From the NCBI GenBank assembly GCA_930367215.1, contig OV884058.1:106415802-106479801 (forward strand): DNA of 64,000 nucleotides. The letters are read 5' to 3'. A model generated the notes under the pieces. That model was not told the origin of the DNA. It worked only from the letters and a program-made list of their open reading frames with translations, and made no database searches. The translations under genes were made by a program, and so were the position numbers. Shown here piece by piece: positions 1-10,646 of the stretch. Position 1 is the first letter of the stretch; each line of letters opens with the position of its first letter. Origin of the DNA: Pollenia angustigena (taxonomy: Eukaryota > Arthropoda > Insecta > Diptera > Polleniidae).

Positions 1-531
1 TTTAAGCTTTATAATCTTCTAAACTATAAAAGATTTTCGGTTTTCCAGGTCCTTTACCAACCAACATTAAAATTATGCTTTGTATTTTAATGAAGTTTTT
101 ACATTAACACTTTTATAAAGCTAAAAGCTTATCTGAGCAATTTTCTTTACACAAACATTTTCTTTTTCAAATGCTCTTAACTTTCGTTCTCTTACTTAAC
201 AAAAACCATTTATATATATCATTAAAAAGCTCATATATTTTAATTTTTTTTTGTCTATTTTAATAAATCCTTACCCCTCTAATACTTTATTGCTAATGTG
301 TCGTTTCAATTATGTTTACGATTTTTTAATAATCCCCTAGTCATCTTTGTTGTCTCTATATAAATTTGCAAAGTTTCTATGAGTTTATTTTTTTATTTAT
401 GTATAATAAACCCGCTTGAATTTAATGTTATAATAAAAAAAAATAACATTTAATAAAAAAAAGTATAATACTCGTAACAGCAAATATGTTTTTTTTCTTC
501 TGTTAAACAAATGTACACAATGAAATTGGCA
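1..531. other. AT-rich gene-free DNA
   Basis: AT-rich sequence with homopolymer runs. I see no coding, RNA or repeat signal up to the hAT target duplication. Confidence 0.5.
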
Positions 532-830
532 ATACAAATCAGTGTTGCCACTTTGTGGGTAATTACCCGAATTTGGTATAATTTTTACGGTCGTGGGTAG
601 AGCGTGGGTAATTTCTCTTAGGTGTAATTAAGGTATAATTTGAAATTTTTACTTCAGATGCCCAAATAAAATCAAGATTCGATTTCAGTGATGGCATTTA
701 TTTCTTTTTAAATATTGTTGCTTAGAAATGCACATCCTTCTGAACCAAAGTCTCGGTTTCTTTTTAAGAAACGACTTCAATTATTAAACATACATATATT
801 TTCAAATGTTTGGTAACGAATGTCGCAAGA

Positions 831-1665
831 GATATTTGCAGCCAAAATGGCTGCTGATTTGGCACGTAATTCCATTACTGGGAACTCGCACGTAAATTTT
901 TTCATCGATAGTCAGGCGGCGATCAGGGCGATAACCGCTGACTATTCATACTCTTCGATCGTCCAGGAGTGTAGGGACTCGATGGATGGACTCTGTGCGA
1001 ATAATAGAGTTCACATCTATTGGGTTCGTGGCCACCAGGGCATTGAAGGCAACGAGGAGGCGGACGAATTGGCGAAACGGGGGGTCCATTTACCATACGA
1101 TAGGGTGATGGCCATTCCGGCTCCGATTCAGAACATAAGGAGGGATACGGACTCTGCTATACGGAGGAGATCAGAGGCGTTTTAGGAAAACAGCAGAACG
1201 TGCAGGGTTTCCAAGGTAATGGTGGGATCCAATGATCCAGAGTCGACGAAAATTCTTCTGTCGCTATCGAGAAGGGACTGTAGACTTCTGGTAGGCTTTT
1301 TAACGGGTCATTGTTGGACTGCGGTACACGCCCAGAGGGCGGGGCGGTTGAATAGTGACAACTGTAGATTCTGTGGGGTACCAGGGGAAAAGGAGACAGT
1401 GGAGCATTTAGTCTGCTACTGTCCGGCACTCGTGCGCTCCAGGGCGAACTGTCTGGGAGATCATTACCTCCAAGGTCTTGGGGAGGTCTCCGGAATTGGG
1501 TTAATGAGACTCCTGGCATTCGTCAAGAGAGGTACTCTGAGTACCATTACATCGGAATCACCTTTTTCTGATATTCTTCTGTGGACTACCGTACAGCGTG
1601 GTAACGCTAGGGACCTATTTGGTCTATGCGGGGTCTTTGTGACCGGCCACTTTAACCTAACCTAA
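831..1665 (+). pseudogene. ORF2 C-terminal remnant: RNase H and CCHC region
   Basis: One frame reads an RNase H core, with FIDSQAAI for the central catalytic Asp and VRGHQGIEGNEEADELAKRG for the His/Asp end. A TAG at 1183-1185 interrupts it. The same frame then resumes to a C-terminal finger, CRFCG...EHLVCYC, spaced C-x2-C-x10-H-x4-C. The finger spacing is identical to that in the intact ORF2 at 22542-26123. In the genome the frame reads back into the target duplication, so its apparent ATG at 820 belongs to the host hAT element and not to the retrotransposon. The frame ends at a TAA made by the CCTAA tail. Endonuclease and reverse transcriptase are missing. It is non-functional: a 5'-truncated copy with an internal stop. 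Confidence 0.88.
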
Positions 1666-1668
1666 CCT
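831..1668 (+). mobile_element. 5'-truncated non-LTR retrotransposon inside hAT copy 1
   Basis: A 12-bp target duplication AATGTCGCAAGA flanks this segment (819-830 and 1669-1680). The insert is GC-richer than its host and ends in CCTAA repeats (TTTAACCTAACCTAACCT). Only the 3' end of ORF2 is present (RNase H plus C-terminal domain), typical of abortive target-primed reverse transcription. The tail is shared with the full-length LOA-like element at 20668-26226, but the proteins differ enough to be separate families of one clade. Confidence 0.93.
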
Positions 1669-2092
1669 AATGTCGCAAGATGAACCCTTAGATTTCGATA
1701 AAGATGCCTATCATAGTGATTTAGAACCTGAAGTTTATTGAAAAAAGTTATTCAATCTAATAACTTGCTTGGGGGAAGATATGTTTCCCATATTGCAACA
1801 TATAATTAATTTTATTAATTTAAAGGGTATTTTTTAAGACCATGAAACTTAAAATGGTAGACAACACAAACAAAAAAAAAATTAATTTTAATCGCAGATT
1901 GATACACGGCATTACCATTTGCAACTGATTTAAAACAAATACACGTAAAGAAAAAACATGGTTGTGGTAAACATATTCTAAGAGCAACATATTATGATAA
2001 CATTCATGATTGTAGTCACCATATTAAGATTATTATTGAATCATATAATGGTTAAAAATATTCGTTATATTACATCATAATATTTTTCCCTT

Positions 2093-2311
2093 AATCATAT
2101 TATTATTCTGTTAATCATAATAAGTTAAGAAGGAATCATATTATTGTCATGTTAATCATAATAAGTTAAGAAGCAATCATATTATTATCATGTTAATCAT
2201 AATAAGCTAAGAAAATAATCAAATTATTGTTATGTTAATCATAATAAGCTAAGAAGTAATCATATTATAATCATGTGAATCATAATAAATTTAAAGGCAA
2301 TCATATTATGA
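2093..2311. repeat. 41-bp minisatellite, about 5 copies
   Basis: Units begin AATCATATTATTAT and contain GTTAATCATAATAAG. Four are 41 bp and one is 42 bp, with a partial sixth. It lies inside hAT copy 1 and is absent from the shorter copy at 14748-15662. Confidence 0.85.
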
Positions 2312-3021
2312 TACAGCTCCTTTAATAACTGTCAAACAATACAAAATAAATTAAAATTTTTATGAATCGATTTTTTGTCTATAGACGTCCAATTTTGTTT
2401 CTCTTTTTCGAATAAAATTAACCATGTTGACCTCCAAGACACCGATTGTTGCTAGTTTATCAGCATTAACCACTAACTCTACGGAAAACAATCAATAAGT
2501 GTCACATCGCACGGCTTTGAAGTCTAATTGACAGTTTATTTTCTCTAAATCAACACATCGCCTTCATTTGTGAAAAAAAGTTGCGTCATTTAATTCATGA
2601 AGTCACATTTAAGTTGCGAAAATCGATGGCTGATTTTCAAAGTATATTTGGATAATTTAGTGGCGTTGTTCACGCATGAATCTATTCATGATGATGTGCC
2701 TGCTCAAAGAGTGAAAATAGTATGACAGTTCGTAAGCTCTATGGGGCTAAAAAGAATCCATGATAAAGCAATGACAAGGAACATTTTAAACCTTCCCAAG
2801 ATATATCAACCAAATGTGGAAGTTAAACTCATTATTTTAGCAGTTTTATTTAATGTTTTATTAATTTTTTTAAGTCTTTGATGTTATTTTTTGTTAATTT
2901 AAATAAAATTAGCATAATAAAACTTAAAATTTATATCAGGTGTAATTTCATTTAAATCGGGTAATTTTGCTTCATCTCAAGTGTAATATTGAATCTTGCT
3001 GGTGGTAACACTGATACAAAT

Positions 3022-3372
3022 AAAATAAAATATTGTACATTTATTTATTTAAATTTAAATAAATCTGTTTTTGCTGTATTTATGGTTAAAAATTTAAATT
3101 GTGAAAATCCTACTTATAGAAAAAAACGAGAAAAAACAAGCATTAAACAGGGTGTGCATTTGAGGAAAAGTAAAACAGTTATTTGTTCAATATTGTTTTT
3201 GTTCCAAACAAAATTGAAGACAATATATAAAGTTTAACTGCTCTGGGCGGGAAAACAGCTCGTCCGTGTTTTTTTGCCTTTTGTGCGTTTTATGTTTCAC
3301 CTCACATTGGCTAACAGCTTGGAGTCGCATAACTATACTGAGTTCAGCTTCAGCATTTACCATATGGGTTAC
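3022..3372. other. gene-free spacer
   Basis: AT-rich spacer between hAT copy 1 and repeat X. The short open frame across the hAT 3' end (2989-3237) has no recognisable content. Confidence 0.4.
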
Positions 3373-4612
3373 TCCAAAGTGTTGAACGTGACAGCCGTAC
3401 GAATCAAAAATGCAATAACATTTTAAGCAAAAAATATTTTAACGTTCTCTTAACCCGTAAATAATAGCACTGTTATCTATGCTAAAGTTTATGAAGGGCG
3501 CGATTCTAGGCCAAAGATAATGGCAAAAGAAGTAGCGGTTCGAACGTGAAAAAATATAAGTGGTTTTTGTGGCCATGTATAAAAAGGCGTAATTCAGCGA
3601 AACCTGGCACAATTTTTTAATCAAACTACTTTCAGCATTTTACGTAGCTATGTAAAATGTCTTGGTTTGATTTCAAAATCTTCTGTATTTTCTTTTTTTT
3701 AAGCCAAAATCTGTTTCGAACGTGAAATTATTTCCGTAATAATTTAACTAAATAATGATCAAAATAAATTAAAAATTTACCGTTAATCCGAATAACATAC
3801 TTCTCTTTGAACTCTTACTTAGATTACAGACCATGTTAGAAATTTTTTTTGGAATAATTTTTATCAAATATCACCTCTTTTAACCCTAGATACACTTTCT
3901 TCGTCGTATTGACGAATACCGTTAAAAAGAACTTATTTAACTCCGCAGTTTTTCACTGAAACTCTTCCAAATTTCATGTAGCTGTAGATATTGCTGATCT
4001 GCTAAAGTGTGTGGAAGTACGTGCTTATAGGTTGTGTGTAAGTCTGATTTTTCGTTGATTGTTTTCGTCGCTCTGACGATGGAAGTGTGAGAAATTTTGC
4101 CTTTTAGTATAATTGTTAACCTTTTTTAAACCTAGATACACTTTCTTCGTCGTATTGACGAAAAAAACCTTGGCTTGCTTTTGTTGTGTTTTTAGAATTA
4201 AGTTTTCAAGTAAACTATAATATACTATTTAGAATGAATAACAACTTAAGTATTTTATAAACTAAACAAAAATTTTCGTGTTTCCTTACATTGGGTGGGT
4301 TTGGGGCCAGATAATAAACGGACTTCGTCGATTCGACGAAGAAAGTGTGTAGTGTATTAAAAATAAGAAAGTGTATCTAGGGTTAAGAAAGATAAATATT
4401 AAAGAAAACATACAATAAAACATTCTCACATATAAGAAATTACGTTTGCACAACTTTGCAGTCTGATTGTTCATCAAAGTGAACAAATTTATGGGTAAAT
4501 TTATAAAATTAGTAAATCTAAACATTTCTCTATAAAAATATCGTAAAATAATTAGCGTTTAATAACTTTTACATTTTCGGTCACGGTGGACCTTTTGACG
4601 GAAATGCCCATA
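3373..4612 (-). repeat. dispersed repeat X, copy 1, split by a MITE
   Basis: Read on the minus strand this matches 30226-30990 from the GGGCATTTCCGTCAAAAGG end to the CTGTCACGTTCAACACTTTG end. The match is broken only by the TTAA-flanked insert at 3884-4382. No intact frame or diagnostic ends are visible, so the class is unknown. Both copies are clearly diverged, which indicates age. Confidence 0.8.
3884..4382. mobile_element. piggyBac-like MITE with TTAA duplication
   Basis: The ends are CCCTAGATACACTTTCTTCG and its inverse, with TTAA directly outside each (3880-3883 and 4383-4386). TTAA plus a CCCTAGA start is characteristic of piggyBac-type ends. Extra copies of the terminal motif lie inside at about 4132-4172 and 4320-4350. 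The uninterrupted homolog at 30460-30480 is the matching empty site, with CTAA in place of TTAA. It has no coding capacity. Confidence 0.85.
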
Positions 4613-5093
4613 TGCAATCGCTTATAATTTTAAGGTGTTTTGGCCGAGGAAAAAACTTAAAAGAGAAACAAAAACTCAGAGTGACTGGATATTGAAAAAA
4701 AAAGTTTTAATGATGGAGACCAATTTACTCTGGATCGAGTCGGAAGCTTTTCGTCTTTCAATACGAAGGCTTAGGACGACCGAGGCCTTGTGGATGAGTC
4801 TCCAAAAACTCTATAATACACTGCAGATATGACTACGTATAGCCAGGCAAAAAATAAGTCGTAAAAATAAATAAAAAAATTATGGAACAATGTAGTTTTA
4901 CGAGTTATCAGAGGAGGGGAATTTATCTTAAAACGAAGAAAAAACATTTTATTTTAGGACTTTTTTGTGGATTTTTGTTTCCATTTCTTTTATTTCTCCA
5001 CCGATTTCAAAAATAGTTTCTATCCTTATATTCCTTACTCAAAATTAAACAACCTGTTATCGTTCGAGCAGAAAAATTATTTTCATAAAAAAA

Positions 5094-5125
<32 letters not shown>

Positions 5126-5260
5126 CATGAAAGTAATCCACTTCAATTAAAATATTTTTTTAGTTATTTGGGAGAGAAAATATATTGTACATTTTAAAAA
5201 ATTAAAAAAAAAAAAACATCAAAGTAGTCCACTGGCAATTAACAAAATATATCGTTTCTG
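4613..5260. other. gene-free AT-rich DNA with poly-A runs
   Basis: No recognisable gene. It includes a long A run around 5096-5126, possibly the tail of a lost retroelement. A 65-codon open frame at 4635-4832 has no recognisable domain. Confidence 0.4.
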
Positions 5261-5843
5261 CCAAGGCGAATTTATACAACGTGGTCTTATTTTGAAAACA
5301 GATACAACACTGTAAAAGACTTTAACGTTGTGTCAAAATAATACAACATTGAAGTTAGCAAAATACCCTGCAAATAAAATTGGACCACCTGATCTATTTT
5401 GATAAAATGGACTACTCCATGGACTGGTCCGATGTAATGCAAGCATGGACCATGTCATTGTTAAAAAGTGTTTGTAGTGAGACGACATGTCTTCGTTTTT
5501 TAATGACATGCTTTCGTTTTTAAACGACATCAAAACTAATCCTCTTGAGTACACCTTAGTAGTCCAAAGGTGGGTTATATGATCCTGCCCTATGACATCG
5601 AAATGTTTAATAGACCATGTTTTTTCCATACGTTTGGGTTACTTTTGGACTAGTCCTGGTCACTTGTGGGCTACTCTTTACATGCGTGTTCGGACTGGTC
5701 CTATTATTTGCAGGGTAGCTGTGCACTAACACACAAACATTTAAATGTAAAAAAAAGTAACAGCATATAATTTTGAGATATATTTAGTTAACAGCTGTTG
5801 CTTACGTAGCAAGCCAAGACCACCTTGTATGAATTCGCCTTGG
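5261..5843. mobile_element. inverted-repeat element with CCAAGGCGAATT ends
   Basis: The two ends form about 28-bp inverted repeats (CCAAGGCGAATTTATAC... and ...GAATTCGCCTTGG). A single related end occurs at 62302-62326, and a shorter match at 44859-44872. The flanks share TTTC(T/A)G, a weak candidate target duplication. Superfamily is unknown. It contains the TA-flanked element 5366-5715. Confidence 0.7.
5366..5715. mobile_element. TA-flanked MITE (Tc1/mariner-type duplication)
   Basis: The ends CCCTGCAAATAA and TTATTTGCAGGG are flanked by TA on both sides. TA duplication suggests Tc1/mariner mobilisation. It is nested in the element 5261-5843 and is non-coding. The element at 29483-29944 has similar CCCTG ends. 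Confidence 0.7.
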
Positions 5844-6315
5844 TTTCAGCCTTTCTGCTGGCTAAATACATACATATTTGTGTGATTTTTTTTCACAACA
5901 TAAACTTTATACTAAATTGATAAGAATTGAGGTGTATAATCTACGATGGGTTTAAGCATAAAATCCTAAATTACATACTTAAATTATCTATTAATTTAAA
6001 AAATTTTGGATAACACTCAATACATTTTTACAATACAAACCATTATCGATCGATGACACCTTTTGCAATATAACAATATTTCACCAATTCACAAAACCTT
6101 TAACATTTTTTTATGCATAAGGCCTTTAGATTAACAAACTAAGTAAAACTGAGTAATGAAGCATACAAAACAGCAGAAAACAACAAATCAAAAAATAACA
6201 TAAATTAAATATTAAAATAATGTAAAAAAAAAAATAAAAAAAAAACTAAAAATAATTATTGAAGAATCAGAATCTCTTGACTTTATGGGAATAAAAATAC
6301 AATGTGATATCCGAT

Positions 6316-6984
6316 CAGTGTTGCCAGAGGTAGGTTAAATTCCCTACATGTAGGTATTTTCGATACTAAAATAGTAGCGTAGGGAAATCGGACAGATTTT
6401 TAATAATCTCCACAATGTAGGGATTTTGTTGCTGTATCGCATAATTTATGAAATAAATGCAGAAAAAAACCTTTCTTAATTGATATTTTCTTGTCCAAAA
6501 AAATTTAATTTTCCTAAGTCTGGGATCACACTATGAAAGTTTTCTTTCAGAAAGTCTAAGTTTATTGGTGAGAGGGGAGGAGAGCATGCTTTTCTTTTCT
6601 CCTCGCTCACCCATAAACTCAGAATTTCTGAAAGAAAAATTTCATAGTGTGAACCCAGACTAAAATCGCTTAAAAATATATTTGGTTTAAAAAGTTGGCG
6701 ACACTAATAGGTGTGTAAATGTTTTTTCTAAAGGCACAACCAGAATGTGAATAACGTGACTTTAGCAACTGTGCGAATGCATTTAAATCATATGCGTCAC
6801 ACCATACTGAACTTGAGGAAAAGTTTTGTTAAGCTTTATGAAAGTGTCATTTGTTTAAGCAAAGTGCATTTTTTTTTTATTTTAATGAAAATAATGCGTG
6901 GGGACTTTTTCAACGTGTAGGACAAAATCGGACTTTTTTTTAGCATGTGTAGCTATTTTTTCGAAAAATCCATTGGCAACACTG
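6316..6984. mobile_element. hAT-type MITE with CAGTGTTGCCA ends
   Basis: It starts CAGTGTTGCCAG and ends in TTGGCAACACTG, an 11-bp terminal inverted repeat close to that of hAT copies 1 and 2. The interior differs and includes GTAGGGA-type repeats. An obvious 8-bp duplication is not conserved (TATCCGAT against TGTTCAAT). It carries a palindromic MITE at 6518-6660. Confidence 0.75.
6518..6660. mobile_element. 143-bp palindromic MITE (TAA duplication)
   Basis: The whole element is a near-perfect hairpin that starts GTCTGGGATCACACTATGAA and ends in its inverse. It is flanked by TAA at 6515-6517 and 6661-6663. A TWA 3-bp duplication with such ends fits PIF/Harbinger-type MITEs. It has the same length class as 10794-10934, 32671-32812 and 39134-39275. 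Confidence 0.85.
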
Positions 6985-7039
6985 TGTTCAATGTACGTAA
7001 CATGTATTTAAGGTGTTGAAAGAAGCAAAGATGCATTTG

Positions 7040-7490
7040 AATGCCTCGTTTATTTAAAAGGGTGTAACAGATACTTCACTCTATCTGTTCTCCTTACTAC
7101 TGAGAAGGGAATACAATTCTCATGTTTGGGCCGGTGCTTGAAAGTATATTTTGGAGCTTCTCTACCGCGTGCAGGAAAGTTGACAGAAGGGAATCATATT
7201 CTATTGAATACTTTGAGCCCTGTCGTAATGTTGGTTGTATTCGCCTGCTTTATCGTTACTACAAAGGAATGTGTTTTGATGAAAATAGGGATGTGGTTCA
7301 AGAAACTATTGTGGTTGATTGGTCAGTGCATCGTACAATGCATTGCAGGAAAAATTCTTGGGCTGGGCTGCTAGTATGCGGAATAAACATCCTGCTGAAA
7401 TCTCCCCTTTCACTTTCAACATAAATAAGTTTAAGTAGAATGCTAACAAGCACTACTCCTTCTATCCTCTTTCCCATAACCTATTTTCCT
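7040..7490 (+). pseudogene. decayed non-LTR reverse transcriptase C-terminal region
   Basis: Broken frames read YRYYKGMC, then VVDWSVHRTMHCRKNSWA, then a degraded tail. From memory these resemble the C-terminal part of Jockey/CR1-type non-LTR ORF2 proteins. Frames shift around 7190 and part of the middle is deleted. It has no function. It sits inside old repeat copy A. Confidence 0.6.
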
Positions 7491-8340
7491 AGATCCAACA
7501 CAATGGAATGCATTAATAGGAATCATCCCTTGATGGCTGGCCCTAACATATTGACATTGACATTTTTTTTTTTTTAATAAATGACTATTGGCAACACATG
7601 TATCATTTTCTAAAATGTCATGGTCACATAAGGAACCGTTACGATTTTATAGCAGGAAGAATTTTATTGTAAACGACAAATTTCATATAAAATTTATATG
7701 AAATAAAATAAAAAAAAAACTCTCTCCCGTAAAATTAGAATTTTGTCGCGTACGTTATTTTCGCGGTAAGGGGTCGATATTTTTGATGTGGTTAATAAAA
7801 GAACCAAATGCAAATATTTAAAAATCGTTAAAAATTCACTCTCGTACTTTGTGATGCTCATAGTTTCATAATGAGGAACAGCGACAGCAAGCAAAATAAA
7901 GAGAAAAAATGGCAAACCCAGTATTTTCGTTCTTTTTTTTAAAGCCCAACGGGCAGTCTTACTGAAAGTAATACAGAGTCCGACAATTGACTACTTCCTA
8001 GGACATCGTAGTGTTAAAATAGCTAGTTAATTCCATATAAAAGTAATACAAGTGTCAACCACCACTACTTGAGAAACAGTTAGCTTTCAGTTAATTTAAA
8101 GTTAACTGAATGCCCGACAGGGATGTGTTTATTTTATTAAATATTTCACCATACTTTCAACTGAAACGAAAAAAAGCATTTGAAATGAATATCACCCATA
8201 TTCCTATAAAAATAAAGTTTTTATAATTTATTTAAAAAGAGGACTCTCGAAAAATCTGCATTGAATTCAAACAAGTAAGAAAGTATAGTCCGTCAAGCCC
8301 GACCATATGACGGTGGTCTAGAGAATTTTCTGACCCCCAT

Positions 8341-8758
8341 GTCACGAAACAACTTTATACATCTTTGGTTCGGCCAATTCTTGAATATGGATCCATTGTA
8401 TGTGATCCTTACTATTCCATTCATATAAATAGTATTGAATCAGTACAAAAGCAATTTTTGATTTTTTGTTTACGTGGTCTTGGTTGGAATTCGTATGTTC
8501 TGCCATCGTATGTTAATATACTTGCTCTTATTAAGCTGCCAAACTTTAAAGAGCGTCCGTGTTATGCTGAGTATATCTTTTCTACTTGAATTGATTCATG
8601 GTGAAGTTGACTCTACGTTCCTGCTTAGTAAAATAAACTATTGGGTTCCAAATAGGCCAACTCGTAACTTTCAGCTCATCAGTTTTAACTACTACAGATC
8701 CGTTTATGCTAATAATGACTCCTTTCGTTGCATTTGTGAAAATTTTAATAAATTGTAA
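8341..8758 (+). pseudogene. Jockey-type ORF2 C-terminal remnant
   Basis: The first frame reads VRPILEYGSIVCDPYY and then IESVQKQFLIFCLRGLGW, typical of the thumb region that follows the reverse transcriptase in Jockey-group proteins. A frameshift near 8570-8590 moves the reading to a second frame with LLELIHGEVDSTFLLSKINY and a CRS/CENFNKL-type ending. The catalytic YADD region, endonuclease and ORF1 are absent, so this is a 5'-truncated dead copy. Confidence 0.8.
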
Positions 8759-8827
8759 TTTTATTATAGATATTTCTGAAAGAAATGATATTTTAAAAAG
8801 AAAACTAATTTTGTATTTAAATAGTTA

Positions 8828-8943
8828 CGCCCGTATTTATAAAAATTTTTAACATTTAATAAAGGTTTACAAAACAAATTTTGTATGAAAATTTGCCTTA
8901 ATAAACGTTTGTTAAATTTAATAATCGTTTATAAATACGGGGG
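8828..8943. mobile_element. 116-bp TTA-flanked MITE
   Basis: The ends CGCCCGTATTTATAAA and TTTATAAATACGGGGG are inverted repeats with one mismatch. They are flanked by TTA at 8825-8827 and 8944-8946. The 3-bp TWA duplication suggests PIF/Harbinger. It is nested in the Jockey fragment. Confidence 0.8.
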
Positions 8944-9426
8944 TTAATGTATTCACACCTGTATTATATTATTTAGTCTGTAAGGATTTATAATCTATAG
9001 ACCAAATAAATAAAAATAAAAAAATTAAAATGATACCCTACACCACAGTATTTAAAAACACATCATGCTTATGTCCATATAAATTTGGATTTATCTATGT
9101 TTATAAACTTCATTAAAATCGGTTTGAAAGTTTGTGAGAAGCAGAAATTGCTCGCTACCTCCCCTTGTGGTCCTATTTTTGAAAAATTGTATAGCTTATG
9201 TGTCCACATAGATATGGATATATCTATGTTTTAAATTTCATTAAAATCGGTTTAAGAGGCAGAAATTGCCCCTATCTCCCCTCGTGGTCCTATATTTTAA
9301 AAAATAACGGACATCGTTATTTCGACTCAGAAAGTGATTCCGAGTCGATCGGTATATTTTAAGGTGTTACACACATCAGCACAAATGCATAATACCCTCT
9401 CCACTATTGTGGTGTGGGTATAAAAA

Positions 9427-10393
9427 TAACGAATTGAATAAAGAACTAAATAATTTCTTTTTAGAATATTCAGAAGAATTAGCTCTTTTTGTCCCTTTTT
9501 CTTTGTTTGCATAGTTTTAAAGCTGTTTTTAATTTAAAATTTTAATAAACTTCCATTATTTGAGGACCCTGTATTTGTTTGTGTAAATTTTTAGATTTTT
9601 TTAACCGGTTATTTTATGTATTATTGTGTATATTTATTTTATGATTTTTTAAATGTTTTTAGCATTTAAGCATGTAAAATTTATCTTTTGAAAATTTGTA
9701 AAGCAGCAGTTTTCCTCTCTACTGTTGAAGTTTATTATGAGTTTGAAATTGTTATTTTTAGCAAATTTAAATAAATTTAAAAACAATTATTGAATGGTAT
9801 TTTAAAAGTTCAACTGAGATTTTTAGTATTTGCTTAGAAATTTATAACAATTATTATTAAAAAGAGAACTTTTTTATTGTGATATGTTTCCAATAATCAA
9901 ATCATGCAAGATCTCCATCAATAAAAAGAGATCTTATTAACCTGTTTTCAAAAACGGCTTAATTAAGGTTTTTCAGTTACGCGCTTTAAGTTTCCTCAAA
10001 ATATATGAGGTATATAAGGTTCTCTTTGCACCAACACTACATTTTATAAGTAAAAACCTTGTGGGCCTAAGCAGCGTTGCCGTTTTGGTTACTTTTAAAC
10101 AAAATTTATTACTATTTTTCCAATGTGTACTTGTGTACATTTTTTCCGTTTTGGTTACTTTTTTCAACATAAAGTTAACCAATTTTAGCTGTTAGTAAAA
10201 ACTTACCCGCATCGCTTTTTTTAACACTTAAAATTGTGGTGCATCTACTTAAAAATAATGTATCTAGAATCTTAAACTGTAACAAACTCTTATGCTAGTC
10301 CAAACACTTTTCTGGAATAGTTATTCATTTGATCCATTCTCATCCGCAAAAAGCCATTTATTGGGAATTATTTGATCGTCAAATCGTAATAAG
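9427..10393. other. gene-free AT-rich DNA
   Basis: I see no gene, RNA or clear repeat structure. Two short minus-strand open frames (9327-9512, 9973-10182) have no recognisable content. Confidence 0.4.
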
Positions 10394-10646
10394 GCCATTA
10401 GCCTTAAAAGAGACGTATACCGTCCACAACAAACAAAAGTTGCTGTTAAAACATGATGTTAAGATTTCATGTTACATTTTATATATCTTATCGGTGGTGT
10501 TAATGTTTGCCGAATGAAAATAGTGTTGACAAAGAAAAAAAGCAACAAAATTACTGCTGTCAAACGCCATTTCATGTTATAAAAGAGGTGTAAAAAACAC
10601 GTGTGTTAAAATATGAGAAGAACTCTTACATGCCCACTCTTTACTC

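Larger units (their letters stand above)
540..3013. mobile_element. hAT-like non-autonomous element, copy 1
   Basis: The element starts CAGTGTTGCCAC and ends in the inverted form of CAGTGTTACCACC. It is flanked by a perfect 8-bp duplication ATACAAAT at 532-539 and 3014-3021. An 8-bp target duplication with CAGTG ends is the mark of the hAT superfamily. It shares both ends and an internal block (2580-2860) with the copy at 14748-15662. No intact transposase is visible. It has grown by a nested retrotransposon insertion (831-1668) and a 41-bp minisatellite (2093-2311). Superfamily assignment rests on ends and duplication length, not on protein. Confidence 0.9.
5930..8260. repeat. old dispersed repeat, copy A
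   Basis: Four blocks match copy B in the same order: 5930-6180 with 17190-17405, 7745-7880 with 17430-17575, 7880-7975 with 19245-19320, and 8118-8230 with 26390-26490. The blocks are separated by different insertions in each copy. No protein is recognisable in the shared blocks, so the identity of this element is open. Confidence 0.75.
8311..9030 (+). mobile_element. Jockey-type non-LTR 3' fragment
   Basis: It is inserted in the TATACCC repeat between CCATATGA and ATGATACCC, giving a short ATGA duplication. It ends in A-rich AAATAAATAAAAATAAAA. It encodes the C-terminal part of ORF2 only, and contains the TTA-flanked MITE 8828-8943. Confidence 0.8.
8271..9426 (-). repeat. TATACCC dispersed repeat, interrupted copy
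   Basis: In minus orientation it runs from TTTTTATACCCACACCACAA (9426 end) to AGTCGGTCAAGCCCGACCATATGAT (8271 end). It is the same family as 35293-35741 and 61793-62262. The start motif, the GACTCAGAAAGTGATT palindrome and the phrase AACGATGTCCGTC recall DINE-1/INE-1-type (Helentron-related) repeats of flies; that link is from memory and unproven. A Jockey fragment splits it between 8310 and 9031. Confidence 0.75.

Noticed and set aside
1655..1668. Telomere repeat array
   Set aside because: Only about three CCTAA units, directly followed by a target duplication, so it is a retrotransposon tail.
2093..2311. CRISPR-like array
   Set aside because: Units are contiguous with no unique spacers, and the genome is eukaryotic.
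5096..5126. Poly-A tail of a retroelement
   Set aside because: No coding or 3' UTR remnant upstream and no target duplication found; may be simple expansion.
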